Assembly (NCBI RefSeq): GCF_003614885.1
Contig: NZ_QZMS01000013.1
Coordinates: forward strand, 124,001 to 188,000
Length of the DNA stretch: 64,000 bases
DNA from: Photobacterium salinisoli
GTDB lineage: Bacteria > Pseudomonadota > Gammaproteobacteria > Enterobacterales > Vibrionaceae
Direction of reading: 5' to 3'
The notes under the pieces are model-generated. The model worked only from the letters and a program-made list of their open reading frames with translations, made no database searches and was not told where the DNA came from. Of this stretch, positions 1-9,477 are shown one piece after another; position 1 is the first letter of the stretch, and each line of letters begins with the position of its first letter. The translations under genes and the position numbers were made by a program.

Positions 1-178
1 CTATGCGGGCGAGGCGGCTGGTCGGCGGGGTGCGCCCGGATCGTGTCTGGGCCGCTTTTTTGCGCGGCTGGGTTTTGGCTTTTTTGCTGGCAGGAGCGGT
101 TTTCCTGGTGGCTCTTGGCTGTTTTCCCGTTGGCTTTTTGGGCGCGGCCAGGCGATGCTTGGACTCTTGGATCATCAT
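1..178 (-). CDS. mrcB: Penicillin-binding protein 1B, N-terminus only (cut by window edge)
   Basis: An open frame starts at 178 (tandem ATG ATG, 178-173) and runs off the left edge, giving 59 codons. The product begins MMIQESKHRLAAP and is very rich in Lys, Arg, Ala, Pro and Thr, as expected of the short basic cytoplasmic tail that precedes the membrane anchor in PBP1B, the bifunctional glycosyltransferase/transpeptidase of peptidoglycan. A stop codon (TAA) lies two codons upstream of the start, which limits the N-terminus. No catalytic domain is inside the window, so the call rests on composition plus the conserved hrpB-mrcB order seen in enterobacteria and vibrios. It lies 55 bases downstream of hrpB on the same strand. 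Confidence 0.7.
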   Translation of the reverse strand, partial: MMIQESKHRLAAPKKPTGKQPRATRKTAPASKKAKTQPRKKAAQTRSGRTPPTSRLARI

Positions 179-233
179 GATGTCTTAGCTTAGCTATCAG
201 GCTGTCAGTTTCAGCGCAGCACATGCTGGCCGA

Positions 234-2726
234 CTACATATATTTCTTGGTTTTTCGTGTCGGGGCATGATTGGCAGGATCATCAGGCCAAACATGCTTA
301 GGGTAACGGCCCTTCATTTCTTTTTGTACTTCTTTGTAGGCACCTTGCCAGAATGCGGCCAGATCTGAGGTGATCTGCAACGGCCGCTGAGCCGGGGAAA
401 GCAGCTCAAGGACCAACGCCACCTTTCCCCGGGCAATTCTGGGTGAGACCTGCTCGCCGAACATTTCCTGCATGCGCACCGCCAGCACAGGGGCCTGACC
501 GGGCTGATACCGTATCGGGTAGCGTGATCCGGTCGGCACCTGATAATGGGTCGGCAGCGCTGCATCCAGGGCTTGAGTCTGCTCCCAGCCAATATACGCT
601 TCCAGAGCGGCGCTCAGGTCCAGTTTCACCAGCGCTTTCATGCTATGGATCCCTGTCATGAAAGGCAGCAGCCAGTCTTCCAGAGCCAGCAACAAACTCT
701 CTTCATCCATACCCGGCAATGCCATCTCAGGTAACCAGTTTACGGCACACCGGGCACGAGTCAGCAGGCCTTCGCTGCGCGTATTCCAGGGCAGTACACC
801 CAGCCCCTGACGGCGAATAGCATTGAGCAAGGCTTCGCCGGCGCGGGCCGGATCAGGCTCAGCCAGCGCAATACGTTTAATGATCAGCTTGCCGCAACAA
901 TATTGCTTTTCAGCGACCAGGCGCCCTTTTTTATCATCCCAGTCGAGCCATTCTCTTTCACTGAACAATTGCGGCATCGCCTGCTGCAACTGCCCCATAT
1001 CGGCCGCTACGGCTGAAAATACCCGGCTGTCGCCCTGCCTGGTTTTCACTACATCAGCCACCACCAGAGCAGGCTCACCCGCCAGAGGATGGTCATCTTC
1101 TATCACCACGCCCTGCCCGTTCGCCAGCTGAAAGCGACCGCTCTGCCCCCGCGAGATGGCAACGCGATCGGGAAAGCCCGCCGCCATCAAAACAGGCAGC
1201 CAGCGGCTGTCTGTCCGCCATTCTCCCCGGATCTGTTGCTCCGCCACCCCGAGTTTAGACAAGTGCTGTCTGGCTCGCTGCCTGTAGTAAGCACTGCGAG
1301 GTAGCTGGCCCGATTCCAGCAAATGCAGCTGGAACGCCAAATCGGGATTACTCATCCCTCTGGCCGGCTCTTCTAACAGCGCCACCAGCATGGCGGCAGT
1401 CATGCGCGCGTTCACCTCCAGCGATCTGGCATGCGCCAGAATGGCGGCCAGCCGGGGCTCAGTACCCAGTTGCTGGATGGCCTTGCCTTTGCCGGTGAGC
1501 TGGTGACGAGAGTCCATTGCGCCCAGCGCGACCAATAGCGCCTGAGCCTGCTGCAGCGCCCCCTCAGGCGGTACATCCAGCCAGCGCAGCTCACTGGCTG
1601 ACACACAACCCCACTGGGCCAGTTCCATCGCCAGATGGCTCAGATCGGCACGCAGGATTTCCGGCTCAGGTACCGCGGGCTGCCGGGCCAGTAACTCTTC
1701 ACTGTACAACCGCAAACAGATGCCAGGCGCCAGCCGCCCGGCACGTCCGGCTCGCTGTTCCGCCGATGAGCGGGCAATACGCACTAATTCCAGACGGCTG
1801 ATACCGGTCTTGGCGTCCCAGCGGGCAATACGCTCTAAACCACAGTCCACCACCAAACGGATACCTTCAATGGTCAGACTGGTTTCCGCAATATTGGTGG
1901 CCAATACAATTTTCCGTTTCCCCTTGACGGCAGGCTGTATCGCCTGCTGCTGGGCTTTACTGTCCATTTGTCCGTACAGTGGCGCAATCATAACATCCGG
2001 GCTGACGGCCGTTTGCAGCCACTCGGCCAACCGGCGGATCTCTCCGGCGCCGGGCAGAAAGACCAGTACTGAACCCGCTTCGGCTGCCATCAGCCTGAGG
2101 ATTTCGCGCCCGGTCCATTCAATCGAAACGCCATTGCCCTGCTGGGCGCTGGTCCCCTGACTCTGGTATCTGTAATCCACCTGATAGCTGCGGCCTTCTG
2201 ATACCAGATAGTCAGCATCGGGCAGTAACGACTGCAAAGCCTGATGATCCAGGGTGGCTGACATCACCAGTAATTTCAGATCGTCACGTAAAGCCTCCTG
2301 CACTTCCAGCGCCAGTGCTAACGCCGTATCGGCATGCAGGCTTCGTTCATGAAACTCGTCGAAAATCAGCAGTTCTATGCCGGATAGTTCAGGATCTTGC
2401 TGCAACATCCGGTTCATTACCCCTTCCGTCACTATCTCCAGTCTGGTGCTATCACTGACCCGTGTTTCGCCCCGCACCCTGAGACCTATGGTCTGTCCGA
2501 CTGTCTCGCCCAGCTGAGCCGCCAGATAGGATGCAATGTTACGGGCCGCCAGTCGGCGCGGCTCCAGCATGACAATTTTTCCGGCCACAGAGCCCGCCGC
2601 CAACAGTGACAGCGGCAACCGGGTGGATTTACCCGTACCTGGCGGCGCCTTGAGAATCATCTGTGCACTGCGCTCAAGCGCCTGATGCAAATCAGGCAGC
2701 ACCGCATCAATGGGGAGTTGTGACAA
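234..2726 (-). CDS. hrpB: ATP-dependent RNA helicase HrpB (DExH box)
   Basis: The 830-residue product has the full HrpB layout: Walker A APPGTGKS at about residues 27-34, DEFH (motif II) at 123-126, SAT (motif III) at 156-158 and the QRAGRAGR motif VI near 325, followed by the long HrpB-specific C-terminal region ending in a basic KTKKYM tail. It is a cytoplasmic DExH helicase-like protein whose precise RNA substrate is not established in the family. The frame begins with TTG (2726-2724), preceded by AAGG at a workable distance, and the N-terminus MSQLPIDAVLPDL aligns with relatives as I recall them, so TTG is the likely start. It is divergent from thpR and followed by mrcB. Confidence 0.93.
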   Translation of the reverse strand: MSQLPIDAVLPDLHQALERSAQMILKAPPGTGKSTRLPLSLLAAGSVAGKIVMLEPRRLAARNIASYLAAQLGETVGQTIGLRVRGETRVSDSTRLEIVTEGVMNRMLQQDPELSGIELLIFDEFHERSLHADTALALALEVQEALRDDLKLLVMSATLDHQALQSLLPDADYLVSEGRSYQVDYRYQSQGTSAQQGNGVSIEWTGREILRLMAAEAGSVLVFLPGAGEIRRLAEWLQTAVSPDVMIAPLYGQMDSKAQQQAIQPAVKGKRKIVLATNIAETSLTIEGIRLVVDCGLERIARWDAKTGISRLELVRIARSSAEQRAGRAGRLAPGICLRLYSEELLARQPAVPEPEILRADLSHLAMELAQWGCVSASELRWLDVPPEGALQQAQALLVALGAMDSRHQLTGKGKAIQQLGTEPRLAAILAHARSLEVNARMTAAMLVALLEEPARGMSNPDLAFQLHLLESGQLPRSAYYRQRARQHLSKLGVAEQQIRGEWRTDSRWLPVLMAAGFPDRVAISRGQSGRFQLANGQGVVIEDDHPLAGEPALVVADVVKTRQGDSRVFSAVAADMGQLQQAMPQLFSEREWLDWDDKKGRLVAEKQYCCGKLIIKRIALAEPDPARAGEALLNAIRRQGLGVLPWNTRSEGLLTRARCAVNWLPEMALPGMDEESLLLALEDWLLPFMTGIHSMKALVKLDLSAALEAYIGWEQTQALDAALPTHYQVPTGSRYPIRYQPGQAPVLAVRMQEMFGEQVSPRIARGKVALVLELLSPAQRPLQITSDLAAFWQGAYKEVQKEMKGRYPKHVWPDDPANHAPTRKTKKYM

Positions 2727-2852
2727 TATCTTTACCTTATGTCATCTTCTAAGGAGGAACCTGTGTTTCAGGCCACACAGAATGTTCAGAAAAATCGGAT
2801 GTATTGTACTCAAACAAGGGTAACGGTGCCATCCAACCGGCAGGAGATCACT

Positions 2853-3458
2853 ATGACACATCACTCCGGACAACCCGATTTTCCACCCCCACCAGACAGC
2901 CGCCGCATGTTTTTTGCCCTGCCGCTGACGGAACCACCAGCAGCTAATCAGGCACCGTACCAACGCCTGTGTCAGTTGAAGGATGCGATACCCGGTAAAG
3001 GGCGTACCGTACCGGATGCCAACCTGCATATGACGCTGGCTTTCCTCGGACAGATCACCGATAAGCAAGCCAGCCAGCTCATCAGGGATGTCAGCCAGCT
3101 CGCCATCCCGGCGTTCTCAATGCATTTCAATCTGCTGCGTTACTGGAAACGCAGCCGGGTACTCTGGCTGGGCAGCGATACCTGTCCCGAGCCTTTAGAG
3201 CTGCTCGCCACTCAGCTCAATGGGCTCGCCCAGGCGCTCGGGCTCAGACAAGACACCCGGCGCTACACTCCGCACATCACGCTCAGGAAGAACCTGCGCC
3301 AGCGCCCAGTCCTTCCTGACGAACAACCGGATTTTCTTTTTCACTTTCAGCGCTTTGGTCTGTATATTTCTGAAACCAACGGGCCAGGCGTCCGTTACCG
3401 GCTCGCGAACCAGTGGCCACTTATTCAACCAGAGATCGCCGTACAGGACAGCGAATGA
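2853..3458 (+). CDS. thpR: RNA 2',3'-cyclic phosphodiesterase (2H family, LigT-like)
   Basis: The product is 201 residues and carries the two HxTx motifs of the 2H phosphoesterase superfamily, HMTL at residue 59 and HITL at residue 141. Family members hydrolyse 2',3'-cyclic phosphodiester ends of RNA and can reversibly join 2'-5' bonds. The open frame extends 38 codons further upstream (from 2739), but the extension is unlike the family and the ATG at 2853 has a clear Shine-Dalgarno (CAGGAG, 2841-2846), so I place the start there. Its stop overlaps the sfsA start (ATGA at 3455-3458), indicating translational coupling. The divergent position next to hrpB is conserved in gammaproteobacteria. 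Confidence 0.9.
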   Translation: MTHHSGQPDFPPPPDSRRMFFALPLTEPPAANQAPYQRLCQLKDAIPGKGRTVPDANLHMTLAFLGQITDKQASQLIRDVSQLAIPAFSMHFNLLRYWKRSRVLWLGSDTCPEPLELLATQLNGLAQALGLRQDTRRYTPHITLRKNLRQRPVLPDEQPDFLFHFQRFGLYISETNGPGVRYRLANQWPLIQPEIAVQDSE

Positions 3459-4162
3459 CTTACACACCCTCCCTGCAGCCAGCCACTCTCATTAAACGTT
3501 ATAAACGCTTTCTGGCCGATATCGCGTTGCCCGACGGCACCGTCACGACCATTCACTGTGCCAATACGGGTGCCATGACAGGGTGCGCCGAACCCGGTTC
3601 CACTATCTGGTATTCCACTTCGGACAATCCTAAGCGGAAATACGCCCACAGCTGGGAATTAACACAAACAGAGGACGGACACTGGATTTGCATTAATACC
3701 GCCAGAGCGAATCAAATTGTGGTCGAAGCACTCAAAAATAACCACATTCCGGAATTATCCGGCTATGCTTCATTGCGCACAGAAGTGAAGTATGGTACTG
3801 AAAACAGCCGGGTAGATATTGTTCTGGATGATCCCTTACTGCCGTCCTGCTTCATTGAAGTTAAAAGCGTCACTTTGCTGGAAGATAATGGCCGCGGGTA
3901 TTTTCCGGATGCTGTTACCACCCGAGGACAAAAGCATTTAAGGGAGCTGGCAGACGTTGCAGCCACGGGTCAGCGCGCTGTGTTATTTTTCGCCGTCCTG
4001 CATTCCGGGATTGAAAATGTCGCCGCGGCGCACCATATAGACCCGGTCTATGATGAGTTACTGGAACAGGCAGAAAAAGCAGGGGTGGAAGTCCTCTGTT
4101 ACCGTGCAGAAATCAGCCCGACGGCTCTGACTTTGAGCCAGCGGATAGAATTTGCTCAGTAA
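3455..4162 (+). CDS. sfsA: Sugar fermentation stimulation protein A
   Basis: The 235-residue protein matches SfsA in length (about 234 in E. coli) and in sequence: an N-terminal OB-fold-like part with [11 protein letters not shown] and a C-terminal nuclease-like part with the DIVL/EVKS pattern ([17 protein letters not shown]). SfsA was found as a factor that raises maltose enzyme expression and binds DNA non-specifically; a nuclease fold is inferred from the acidic/Lys core, but the real activity is unsettled. The start at 3455 overlaps the thpR stop by four bases; a longer reading from 3413 would lie wholly inside thpR and is unlikely. It is followed by the dksA promoter region. Confidence 0.92.
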   Translation: MTYTPSLQPATLIKRYKRFLADIALPDGTVTTIHCANTGAMTGCAEPGSTIWYSTSDNPKRKYAHSWELTQTEDGHWICINTARANQIVVEALKNNHIPELSGYASLRTEVKYGTENSRVDIVLDDPLLPSCFIEVKSVTLLEDNGRGYFPDAVTTRGQKHLRELADVAATGQRAVLFFAVLHSGIENVAAAHHIDPVYDELLEQAEKAGVEVLCYRAEISPTALTLSQRIEFAQ

Positions 4163-4216
4163 CGCGGAAAAATGATGCTTTCTTCACAATGGTATAAAAT
4201 TGAAGATATGCAGTAA

Positions 4217-4245
4217 TTGCCACGTTATATCCTTTCTGCTATAGA
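4217..4245 (+). promoter_or_regulatory. Predicted sigma-70 promoter of dksA
   Basis: TTGCCA (4217-4222) and TATAGA (4240-4245) are separated by exactly 17 bases and lie 55 bases before the dksA start. The bases after the -10 box (TACCCGCC) form a C/G-rich discriminator, the feature that makes promoters sensitive to ppGpp and DksA, so autorepression of dksA is plausible here. Confidence 0.55.
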
Positions 4246-4299
4246 TACCCGCCAAAATTAACCAGTGACGGTTATTCGGTATATGTTAGGAGATGCTAT

Positions 4300-4749
4300 A
4301 TGCCAGAGAGCAAGGTTAAAAAATCGTTAGGCATCCTGGCTATTGCTGGGGTTGACCCGTATCAGGAAAAAGCCGGCGAAGAATATATGGGTGAAGCGCA
4401 GCTAGAGCACTTCCGCAAAATTCTCGGAGCCTGGCGCAACCAATTGCGTGAAGAAGTTGACCGTACCGTTAACCATATGCAGGACGAAGCGGCTAACTTT
4501 CCGGACCCGGTTGACCGTGCAGCGCAGGAAGAAGAATTCAGCCTGGAACTGCGTAACCGAGATCGTGAGCGTAAACTGATCAAGAAAATCGAAAAAACGC
4601 TGCAACGTATCGAAGATGACGATTTTGGTTTCTGTGATTCATGTGGCGTGGAAATTGGTATTCGCCGCCTGGAAGCCCGTCCGACAGCCGACCTGTGTAT
4701 CGACTGTAAGACACTGGCAGAGATCAAAGAAAAACAAATGGCTGGCTAA
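4300..4749 (+). CDS. dksA: RNA polymerase-binding transcription factor DksA
   Basis: The 149-residue product has the coiled-coil (about residues 35-108) with its acidic tip DPVDRA (Asp69 and Asp72, corresponding to the paired aspartates of E. coli DksA) and the four-cysteine zinc finger C112-x2-C115...C133-x2-C136. DksA enters the secondary channel of RNA polymerase and, with ppGpp, represses rRNA promoters and activates amino acid promoters. An AGGAG Shine-Dalgarno sits about seven bases before the ATG. The gene has its own promoter candidate upstream and a strong terminator downstream, so it is probably monocistronic although gluQ follows closely. Confidence 0.98.
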   Translation: MPESKVKKSLGILAIAGVDPYQEKAGEEYMGEAQLEHFRKILGAWRNQLREEVDRTVNHMQDEAANFPDPVDRAAQEEEFSLELRNRDRERKLIKKIEKTLQRIEDDDFGFCDSCGVEIGIRRLEARPTADLCIDCKTLAEIKEKQMAG

Positions 4750-4775
4750 ACTGCCCTTTGTAAACGTAATCTGAC

Positions 4776-4801
4776 AAAAGGGAGCCAAGGCTCCCTTTTT
4801 T
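4776..4801 (+). terminator. Rho-independent terminator after dksA
   Basis: AAAAGGGAGCC (4776-4786) is followed after two bases by its reverse complement and a run of six T, 27 bases after the dksA stop. Confidence 0.9.
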
Positions 4802-4831
4802 ATTGTTATTGACTGCCTGCTATCCAACACC

Positions 4832-5722
4832 ATGACAAGATTACCTTCGTATACTGGACGATTCGCCCCCTCACCTTCCGGTCCGCTGCACTTCGGCTCA
4901 CTGGTGGCGGCATTGGGCAGCTATTTGCAGGCGCGATCCCGGCAAGGTCGTTGGCTGGTCAGAATCGAAGACCTGGATCCCCCGCGCGAAATGCCCGGTG
5001 CCGCAGACGACATACTGCGCACTTTGGACGCCTTTGGCATGACCTGGGATGGCAGTGTTATTTACCAAAGTCAGCGTCACGCCCTTTATCAGGCTCAGAT
5101 TGAACACTGGCTGGCTCAGGGCGATGCCTATTATTGCCGATGCAGCCGCAAAGCGATCAAGGAAGCCGGCGGCTTTTATCCCGGCACTTGCCGCAATGCC
5201 GGTCTGGATAGCACTCACAGTGCGGTAAGGTTGAAAGTCGACCAGGCCATTACAGGGTTCCATGACCAGCTGCACGGCTGGATCGCAATACCACAGGCGC
5301 TGGCCAGCGAAGATTTCATCATCCGCCGCCGCGACGGTCTGTATGCCTACAACCTGGCGGTTGTGCTGGATGATATCGCGCAAGGTGTCACTGAGGTGGT
5401 CAGGGGAGCCGATCTCATTGAACCGACAGGACGCCAGATCGGCCTGTATCACCGGCTTGGACAACCCGAGGTGAGCTATTTACATCTGCCGCTTGCCGTC
5501 ACGGAAAACGGCAATAAACTGTCTAAACAAAATCACGCGCCGGCTATCGACACGCGTCGTCCTGGGCCGCAACTGTGGCAGGCTATGAGGTTTCTCGGGA
5601 TGAGTCCGCCGACAGAATTGCAGGACGCCGATCGCGACGACATTCTCCGTTGGGGGATCGCGCATTGGGATGTCGCGAACCTGCCGCCAACAACAGCGAT
5701 CACGCTGAACCTAGCATCTTGA
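4832..5722 (+). CDS. gluQ: Glutamyl-Q tRNA(Asp) synthetase
   Basis: The 296-residue protein resembles a glutamyl-tRNA synthetase cut down to its catalytic core, as GluQ-RS is. It has the HIGH-equivalent HFGSL at residues 20-24 and the KMSKS-equivalent KLSKQ at 229-233, and the zinc-binding set C102-x-C104...Y116...C120 typical of the family. The enzyme attaches glutamate to queuosine at position 34 of tRNA(Asp), without any tRNA anticodon-binding domain. Location directly after dksA is conserved in gammaproteobacteria, where dksA-gluQ co-transcription with a terminator between has been described. The start ATG is 31 bases after the dksA terminator T-run. Confidence 0.95.
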   Translation: MTRLPSYTGRFAPSPSGPLHFGSLVAALGSYLQARSRQGRWLVRIEDLDPPREMPGAADDILRTLDAFGMTWDGSVIYQSQRHALYQAQIEHWLAQGDAYYCRCSRKAIKEAGGFYPGTCRNAGLDSTHSAVRLKVDQAITGFHDQLHGWIAIPQALASEDFIIRRRDGLYAYNLAVVLDDIAQGVTEVVRGADLIEPTGRQIGLYHRLGQPEVSYLHLPLAVTENGNKLSKQNHAPAIDTRRPGPQLWQAMRFLGMSPPTELQDADRDDILRWGIAHWDVANLPPTTAITLNLAS

Positions 5723-5785
5723 GGTGACTTGGGTATATGATATGCGGCTGTTCAGTCCGGCCTTATCACAATTACGAGGTGTGTT

Positions 5786-7186
5786 ATCTTTAGTCGAGTC
5801 GCCAGCTTTTGCCGTAAAGTATTGACCCGAGAGCAAAAAGCTCTGGGTAACAAGGAGCCAAGCTTGCAAGTTTATCAACGCCAGGAGCACGGTATCTCCC
5901 GCAAAGACATCAGTGAAAATGCGCTGAAGGTCCTCTACCGCCTCAATAAAGCCGGTTTTGATGCCTATTTGGTCGGCGGCGGTGTTCGGGATTTGCTGCT
6001 GGACAAAGAACCCAAAGATTTTGATATTGCGACCAATGCAACGCCGGAAGAAATTAAGGCGCTGTTTCGCAATTGCCGCCTGATCGGCCGTCGCTTCCGT
6101 CTCGCCCATATACTCTTTGGCCGTGACGTGATTGAAGTGGCCACTTTCCGCGGCCACCATGATGCAGGCACAGTCAAAATGCCTGCCGGTAAGCAAGCCA
6201 TTGCCTCACGCAACCATGAAGGCATGCTGCTGCGTGACAATGTCTACGGCACCATTGATGAAGACGCAGAACGCCGTGACTTCTCTATTAATGCCCTGTA
6301 TTACAGCATCAAAGACTTCACTGTCAGTGATTACGCGAACGGTGTTGTCGATCTGCAAAACCGTCTGGTTCGTCTGATCGGCGATCCTGAGACCCGCTAC
6401 CGCGAAGATCCGGTGCGCATGCTGCGTGCCGTGCGGTTTGCCGTCAAACTGGATATGCAGATTGAAGCCCGCACTGCAGCCCCGATTCTGGAACTGTCGA
6501 CCCTGCTGAAAGACATTCCCGCCGCACGTCTGTTTGAAGAGAGCCTCAAGCTGCTGCAGGCCGGCAAAGGGCTTGAGACTTACAAAATGCTGCGCGAATA
6601 CAATCTGTTCCAGCAGCTGTTCCCGATTCTGGCCGAACATTTTACCGAAGATCACAGCAGCCAGACCGAGAAGATGCTTGAGCACATTCTGGCCGCCACT
6701 GACGTCAGAATCGCAGAGGGTAAGCGTGTTAATCCGGCCTTCATGTTTGCGGCCATGCTCTGGTATCCGATGAATGTCCGGGCAGAAGAAATTGCCAGCA
6801 CCAGCGGTCTGAGCGACTACGATGCCTTCATGATAGCGGCCAATGACATTTTGGATGAGCAGGTGAAGAACATTGCCATCCCTCGCCGTCTGACCACGAC
6901 TGTGCGCGATATCTGGCAACAACAGCACCGCTTTAGCCGCCGTTTCGGTAAGCGCGCCTTTGCCATGCTGGAACACCCTAAATTCCGGGCCGCCTACGAT
7001 TTTCTCGAAATGCGTGGCCAGTTTGAAGGGAAAGACGTGGCCGAGTTGGCGACCTGGTGGCACAAGTTCCAGTTTGCTGAACGTGACGAGCGCAATAAAA
7101 TGGTGCAGGAGCTGGGTGGCGGTAATCAACGTCGCCGCCGTCGTCCGCAACGCCGCAAGAAACCACAGGCGAAATCGGCTTCATGA
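5786..7186 (+). CDS. pcnB: Poly(A) polymerase I, probable AUC start codon
   Basis: The product adds 3' poly(A) tails to RNA and promotes decay. It has the class II nucleotidyltransferase signature [11 protein letters not shown] with the catalytic DFD ([13 protein letters not shown]), a head and neck region with [13 protein letters not shown], and a basic C-terminal tail ([13 protein letters not shown]). No ATG, GTG or TTG lies between the in-frame stop at 5738 and codon 5822. The codons from ATC at 5786 encode (I/M)[15 protein letters not shown], closely matching the start of E. coli PcnB (MFTRVANFCRKVL), which begins with AUU. A good Shine-Dalgarno (GAGGT, 5776-5780) is five bases before ATC. 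The alternative TTG at 5822 has no Shine-Dalgarno and would delete the conserved segment. With this start the protein has 466 residues. The stop overlaps the folK start. Confidence 0.93.
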   Translation: MFSRVASFCRKVLTREQKALGNKEPSLQVYQRQEHGISRKDISENALKVLYRLNKAGFDAYLVGGGVRDLLLDKEPKDFDIATNATPEEIKALFRNCRLIGRRFRLAHILFGRDVIEVATFRGHHDAGTVKMPAGKQAIASRNHEGMLLRDNVYGTIDEDAERRDFSINALYYSIKDFTVSDYANGVVDLQNRLVRLIGDPETRYREDPVRMLRAVRFAVKLDMQIEARTAAPILELSTLLKDIPAARLFEESLKLLQAGKGLETYKMLREYNLFQQLFPILAEHFTEDHSSQTEKMLEHILAATDVRIAEGKRVNPAFMFAAMLWYPMNVRAEEIASTSGLSDYDAFMIAANDILDEQVKNIAIPRRLTTTVRDIWQQQHRFSRRFGKRAFAMLEHPKFRAAYDFLEMRGQFEGKDVAELATWWHKFQFAERDERNKMVQELGGGNQRRRRRPQRRKKPQAKSAS

Positions 7187-7668
7187 TTCGTGCCTATATT
7201 GCCATCGGCAGCAATTTGAATGATCCGGTCAATCAGGCTTACCAGGCGATGGCAGCATTACGCCAGGCCAGTGAAGTGAGCGTGATTGCCGAGTCCTCGC
7301 TGTACTGCAGTACCCCTATGGGGCCGCAGGACCAGCCCGATTACATCAATGCTGTGGTTGCCGTTGATACTGAACTGACACCACTGGCGCTGCTCGATCT
7401 GACTCAGCAGATTGAACAGCAGCATGGAAGAGTCCGCAAAGCAGAACGCTGGGGGCCGCGCACTCTGGATTTGGATATCCTGCTTTATGGCGATTTGCAG
7501 CACCACTGTGAACGTTTAACTATTCCGCACTATGGCATGAAAGCCCGTGAGTTTGTGCTTTATCCACTGGCTGAAATTGCCCCTGAACTCGTCCTGCCTG
7601 ACGGTACAGCGCTGACTGACCTGCTACCCGAGGTGGACCGTAACGGCCTGCGTGTGTGGTCATCCTGA
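7183..7668 (+). CDS. folK: 6-hydroxymethyl-dihydropterin pyrophosphokinase
   Basis: The 161-residue enzyme transfers pyrophosphate from ATP to 6-hydroxymethyl-7,8-dihydropterin in folate synthesis. The HPPK signature [15 protein letters not shown] (near residues 88-102) carries the two aspartates that bind magnesium; the N-terminus ([10 protein letters not shown]) is the usual first strand. Its ATG overlaps the pcnB stop (ATGA at 7183-7186), so it is translated from the same message; the pcnB-folK pair is conserved. panB follows after 25 bases, suggesting one transcript through panC. Confidence 0.97.
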   Translation: MIRAYIAIGSNLNDPVNQAYQAMAALRQASEVSVIAESSLYCSTPMGPQDQPDYINAVVAVDTELTPLALLDLTQQIEQQHGRVRKAERWGPRTLDLDILLYGDLQHHCERLTIPHYGMKAREFVLYPLAEIAPELVLPDGTALTDLLPEVDRNGLRVWSS

Positions 7669-7693
7669 CACACCCGGGTGAAGGGAGATAACA

Positions 7694-8488
7694 ATGAAGA
7701 AAATCACTATTAACGACCTGATGAAGTGGAAGCAGGAAGGTCGTAAGTTTGCCTCACTCACCTCTTATGATGCGAGTTTTGCCCAGTTGTTTGAACAACA
7801 GGAAGTGCCTGTCCTGCTGGTTGGCGATTCCCTGGGTATGGTACTGCAAGGCCAGACCGATACCCTGCCGGTGACTATTGATGAAATGGCTTACCACACC
7901 CGTTGTGTGCGTGCTGGCAGCCCTAATGCCCTGCTTCTGGCAGACTTGCCGTTCATGACCTACGGCACTCCTGAGCAAGCTTGTGACAATGCCGCCAAGC
8001 TGATGCGTGCCGGCGCCAACATGGTAAAACTGGAAGGGGGCAGCTGGCTGACAGACACCGTTAGAACATTGACCGAACGTGCCATACCTGTGTGCGCCCA
8101 TCTGGGCCTGACACCGCAGTCGGTCAATATCTTTGGTGGCTACAAAGTTCAGGGACGCGACAAAGAACGCGCTGACCAGATGCTGGCCGACGCCATTGCA
8201 CTGCAAAATGCAGGTGCACAAATTGTCGTGCTGGAGTGTGTCCCAGCCTCACTGGCCAAACGTATTACAGAGGCATTAGACATTCCTGTTATCGGCATCG
8301 GAGCCGGTAACGTGACTGACGGCCAGATTTTAGTCATGCACGACATGTTAGGCATTTCTGCCAACTATATGCCGCGTTTTTCTAAAAACTATCTTGCTCA
8401 GACTGGCGATATCCGCAAAGCGGTTTCACAGTATCTGAAAGAAGTGGAAGCGGGAACATTCCCGGGTCCAGAGCATACCTTTGAGTAA
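7694..8488 (+). CDS. panB: 3-methyl-2-oxobutanoate hydroxymethyltransferase
   Basis: The 264-residue protein is ketopantoate hydroxymethyltransferase, which moves a hydroxymethyl group from methylene-tetrahydrofolate to 2-oxoisovalerate in the first step of pantothenate synthesis. It shows the family pattern [11 protein letters not shown], the magnesium-site [11 protein letters not shown] and the conserved HLGLTPQ and GIGAG segments. Length equals the E. coli enzyme. AAGGGAG lies a few bases before the ATG. It is 12 bases from panC; panD, which lies in this locus in E. coli, is absent. Confidence 0.98.
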   Translation: MKKITINDLMKWKQEGRKFASLTSYDASFAQLFEQQEVPVLLVGDSLGMVLQGQTDTLPVTIDEMAYHTRCVRAGSPNALLLADLPFMTYGTPEQACDNAAKLMRAGANMVKLEGGSWLTDTVRTLTERAIPVCAHLGLTPQSVNIFGGYKVQGRDKERADQMLADAIALQNAGAQIVVLECVPASLAKRITEALDIPVIGIGAGNVTDGQILVMHDMLGISANYMPRFSKNYLAQTGDIRKAVSQYLKEVEAGTFPGPEHTFE

Positions 8489-8500
8489 GGAAAACCCACC

Positions 8501-9376
8501 ATGCAGACTTTTGCTGACATTTCCCCTGTTCGTGAACAGGTTCGGGCCTGGCGCCGTGAAGGCCGCCGTATCGCCTTTGTTCCGACCATGGGAAATCTGC
8601 ATCAGGGGCACCTGACTCTGGTTCGCAAAGCCCGCGAACAAGCCGATATCGTCATTGTCAGTATTTTCGTTAACCCAATGCAGTTCGATAAAGCTGACGA
8701 CCTGAATAACTATCCTCGTACGCTGGAAGAGGATCTGGCCAAATTGAATGGCGAAGGTGTCGAGATGGTTTTCACACCGACACCGGATATCATTTATCCC
8801 AATGGCATGGACCGACAAACGTTTGTCGAAGTGCCGGGCCTGTCTCACATGCTGGAAGGGGCTTTGCGCCCAAGTCATTTTCGTGGCGTCTCCACCATAG
8901 TGACCAAGCTGTTTAATATTGTGCAGCCAGATGTGGCCTGCTTTGGTGAAAAAGACTATCAGCAACTGGCGTTGATCCGTCAAATGGTCAGCGATCTCGC
9001 GATGCCGATTGAAATCATCGGTGTACCGACAGTGCGTGAAATGGATGGCCTGGCAATGAGCTCTCGTAATGGATACCTCACCGTAGATGAGCGTCAGCGC
9101 GCACCGGTACTGGCAAAAACCATGCGCTGGATCAGCAGCCAGATTCGCGGCGGACGCCGTGACTTTGATGAAGTTGTACTGGATGCCAACGATCAGTTGC
9201 GTGCTGCCGGTCTGGAGCCGGATGAAATTTACATCCGCGATGCCCGTACCCTGCAGGTTGTCGGCGAAGAGACCACGCAGGCGGTGATCCTGATGTCTGC
9301 TTTTCTGGGGAAAGCGCGTCTGATTGATAATCAGGTCATTGAGCTGGCCTCTGTCTCGGCAGACACCAGCCACTAA
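8501..9376 (+). CDS. panC: Pantothenate synthetase
   Basis: The 291-residue enzyme joins pantoate and beta-alanine using ATP through a pantoyl-adenylate. It belongs to the nucleotidyltransferase superfamily: the HIGH-type motif is in [10 protein letters not shown] (residues 28-37), followed by the NPMQF pantoate-binding segment and the late KMSKS-like [16 protein letters not shown] precedes the ATG. It ends the plus-strand run that began with gluQ or pcnB and is followed by a strong two-way terminator. Confidence 0.98.
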   Translation: MQTFADISPVREQVRAWRREGRRIAFVPTMGNLHQGHLTLVRKAREQADIVIVSIFVNPMQFDKADDLNNYPRTLEEDLAKLNGEGVEMVFTPTPDIIYPNGMDRQTFVEVPGLSHMLEGALRPSHFRGVSTIVTKLFNIVQPDVACFGEKDYQQLALIRQMVSDLAMPIEIIGVPTVREMDGLAMSSRNGYLTVDERQRAPVLAKTMRWISSQIRGGRRDFDEVVLDANDQLRAAGLEPDEIYIRDARTLQVVGEETTQAVILMSAFLGKARLIDNQVIELASVSADTSH

Positions 9377-9411
9377 CAGGCCAGACAGACATCTGTGATA
9401 AGCATCTGACT

Positions 9412-9448
9412 AAAACGCCCAGTTACTTGCCGGTAACTGGGCGTTTTT
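9412..9448. terminator. Bidirectional terminator between panC and the ABC permease gene
   Basis: A perfect 12-base-pair stem (ACGCCCAGTTAC, 9415-9426, with 9433-9444) is flanked by A4 on one side and T5 on the other, so it can stop transcription from both converging genes. Confidence 0.92.
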
Positions 9449-9477
9449 CATTGCGCATTAAAACCCGCTGTATCGAC

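Noticed and set aside
3..188. Plus-strand open frame of 61 codons at the left edge
   Set aside because: It is antisense to the mrcB start; low-complexity translation and no Shine-Dalgarno.
2739..2852. N-terminal extension of ThpR from an upstream ATG
   Set aside because: The extension is unlike the family, and the later ATG has a strong Shine-Dalgarno at the right distance.
6206..9373. Long open frames antisense to pcnB and panC (about 315 codons each)
   Set aside because: They lie opposite well-supported genes and arise from codon bias; no family resemblance.
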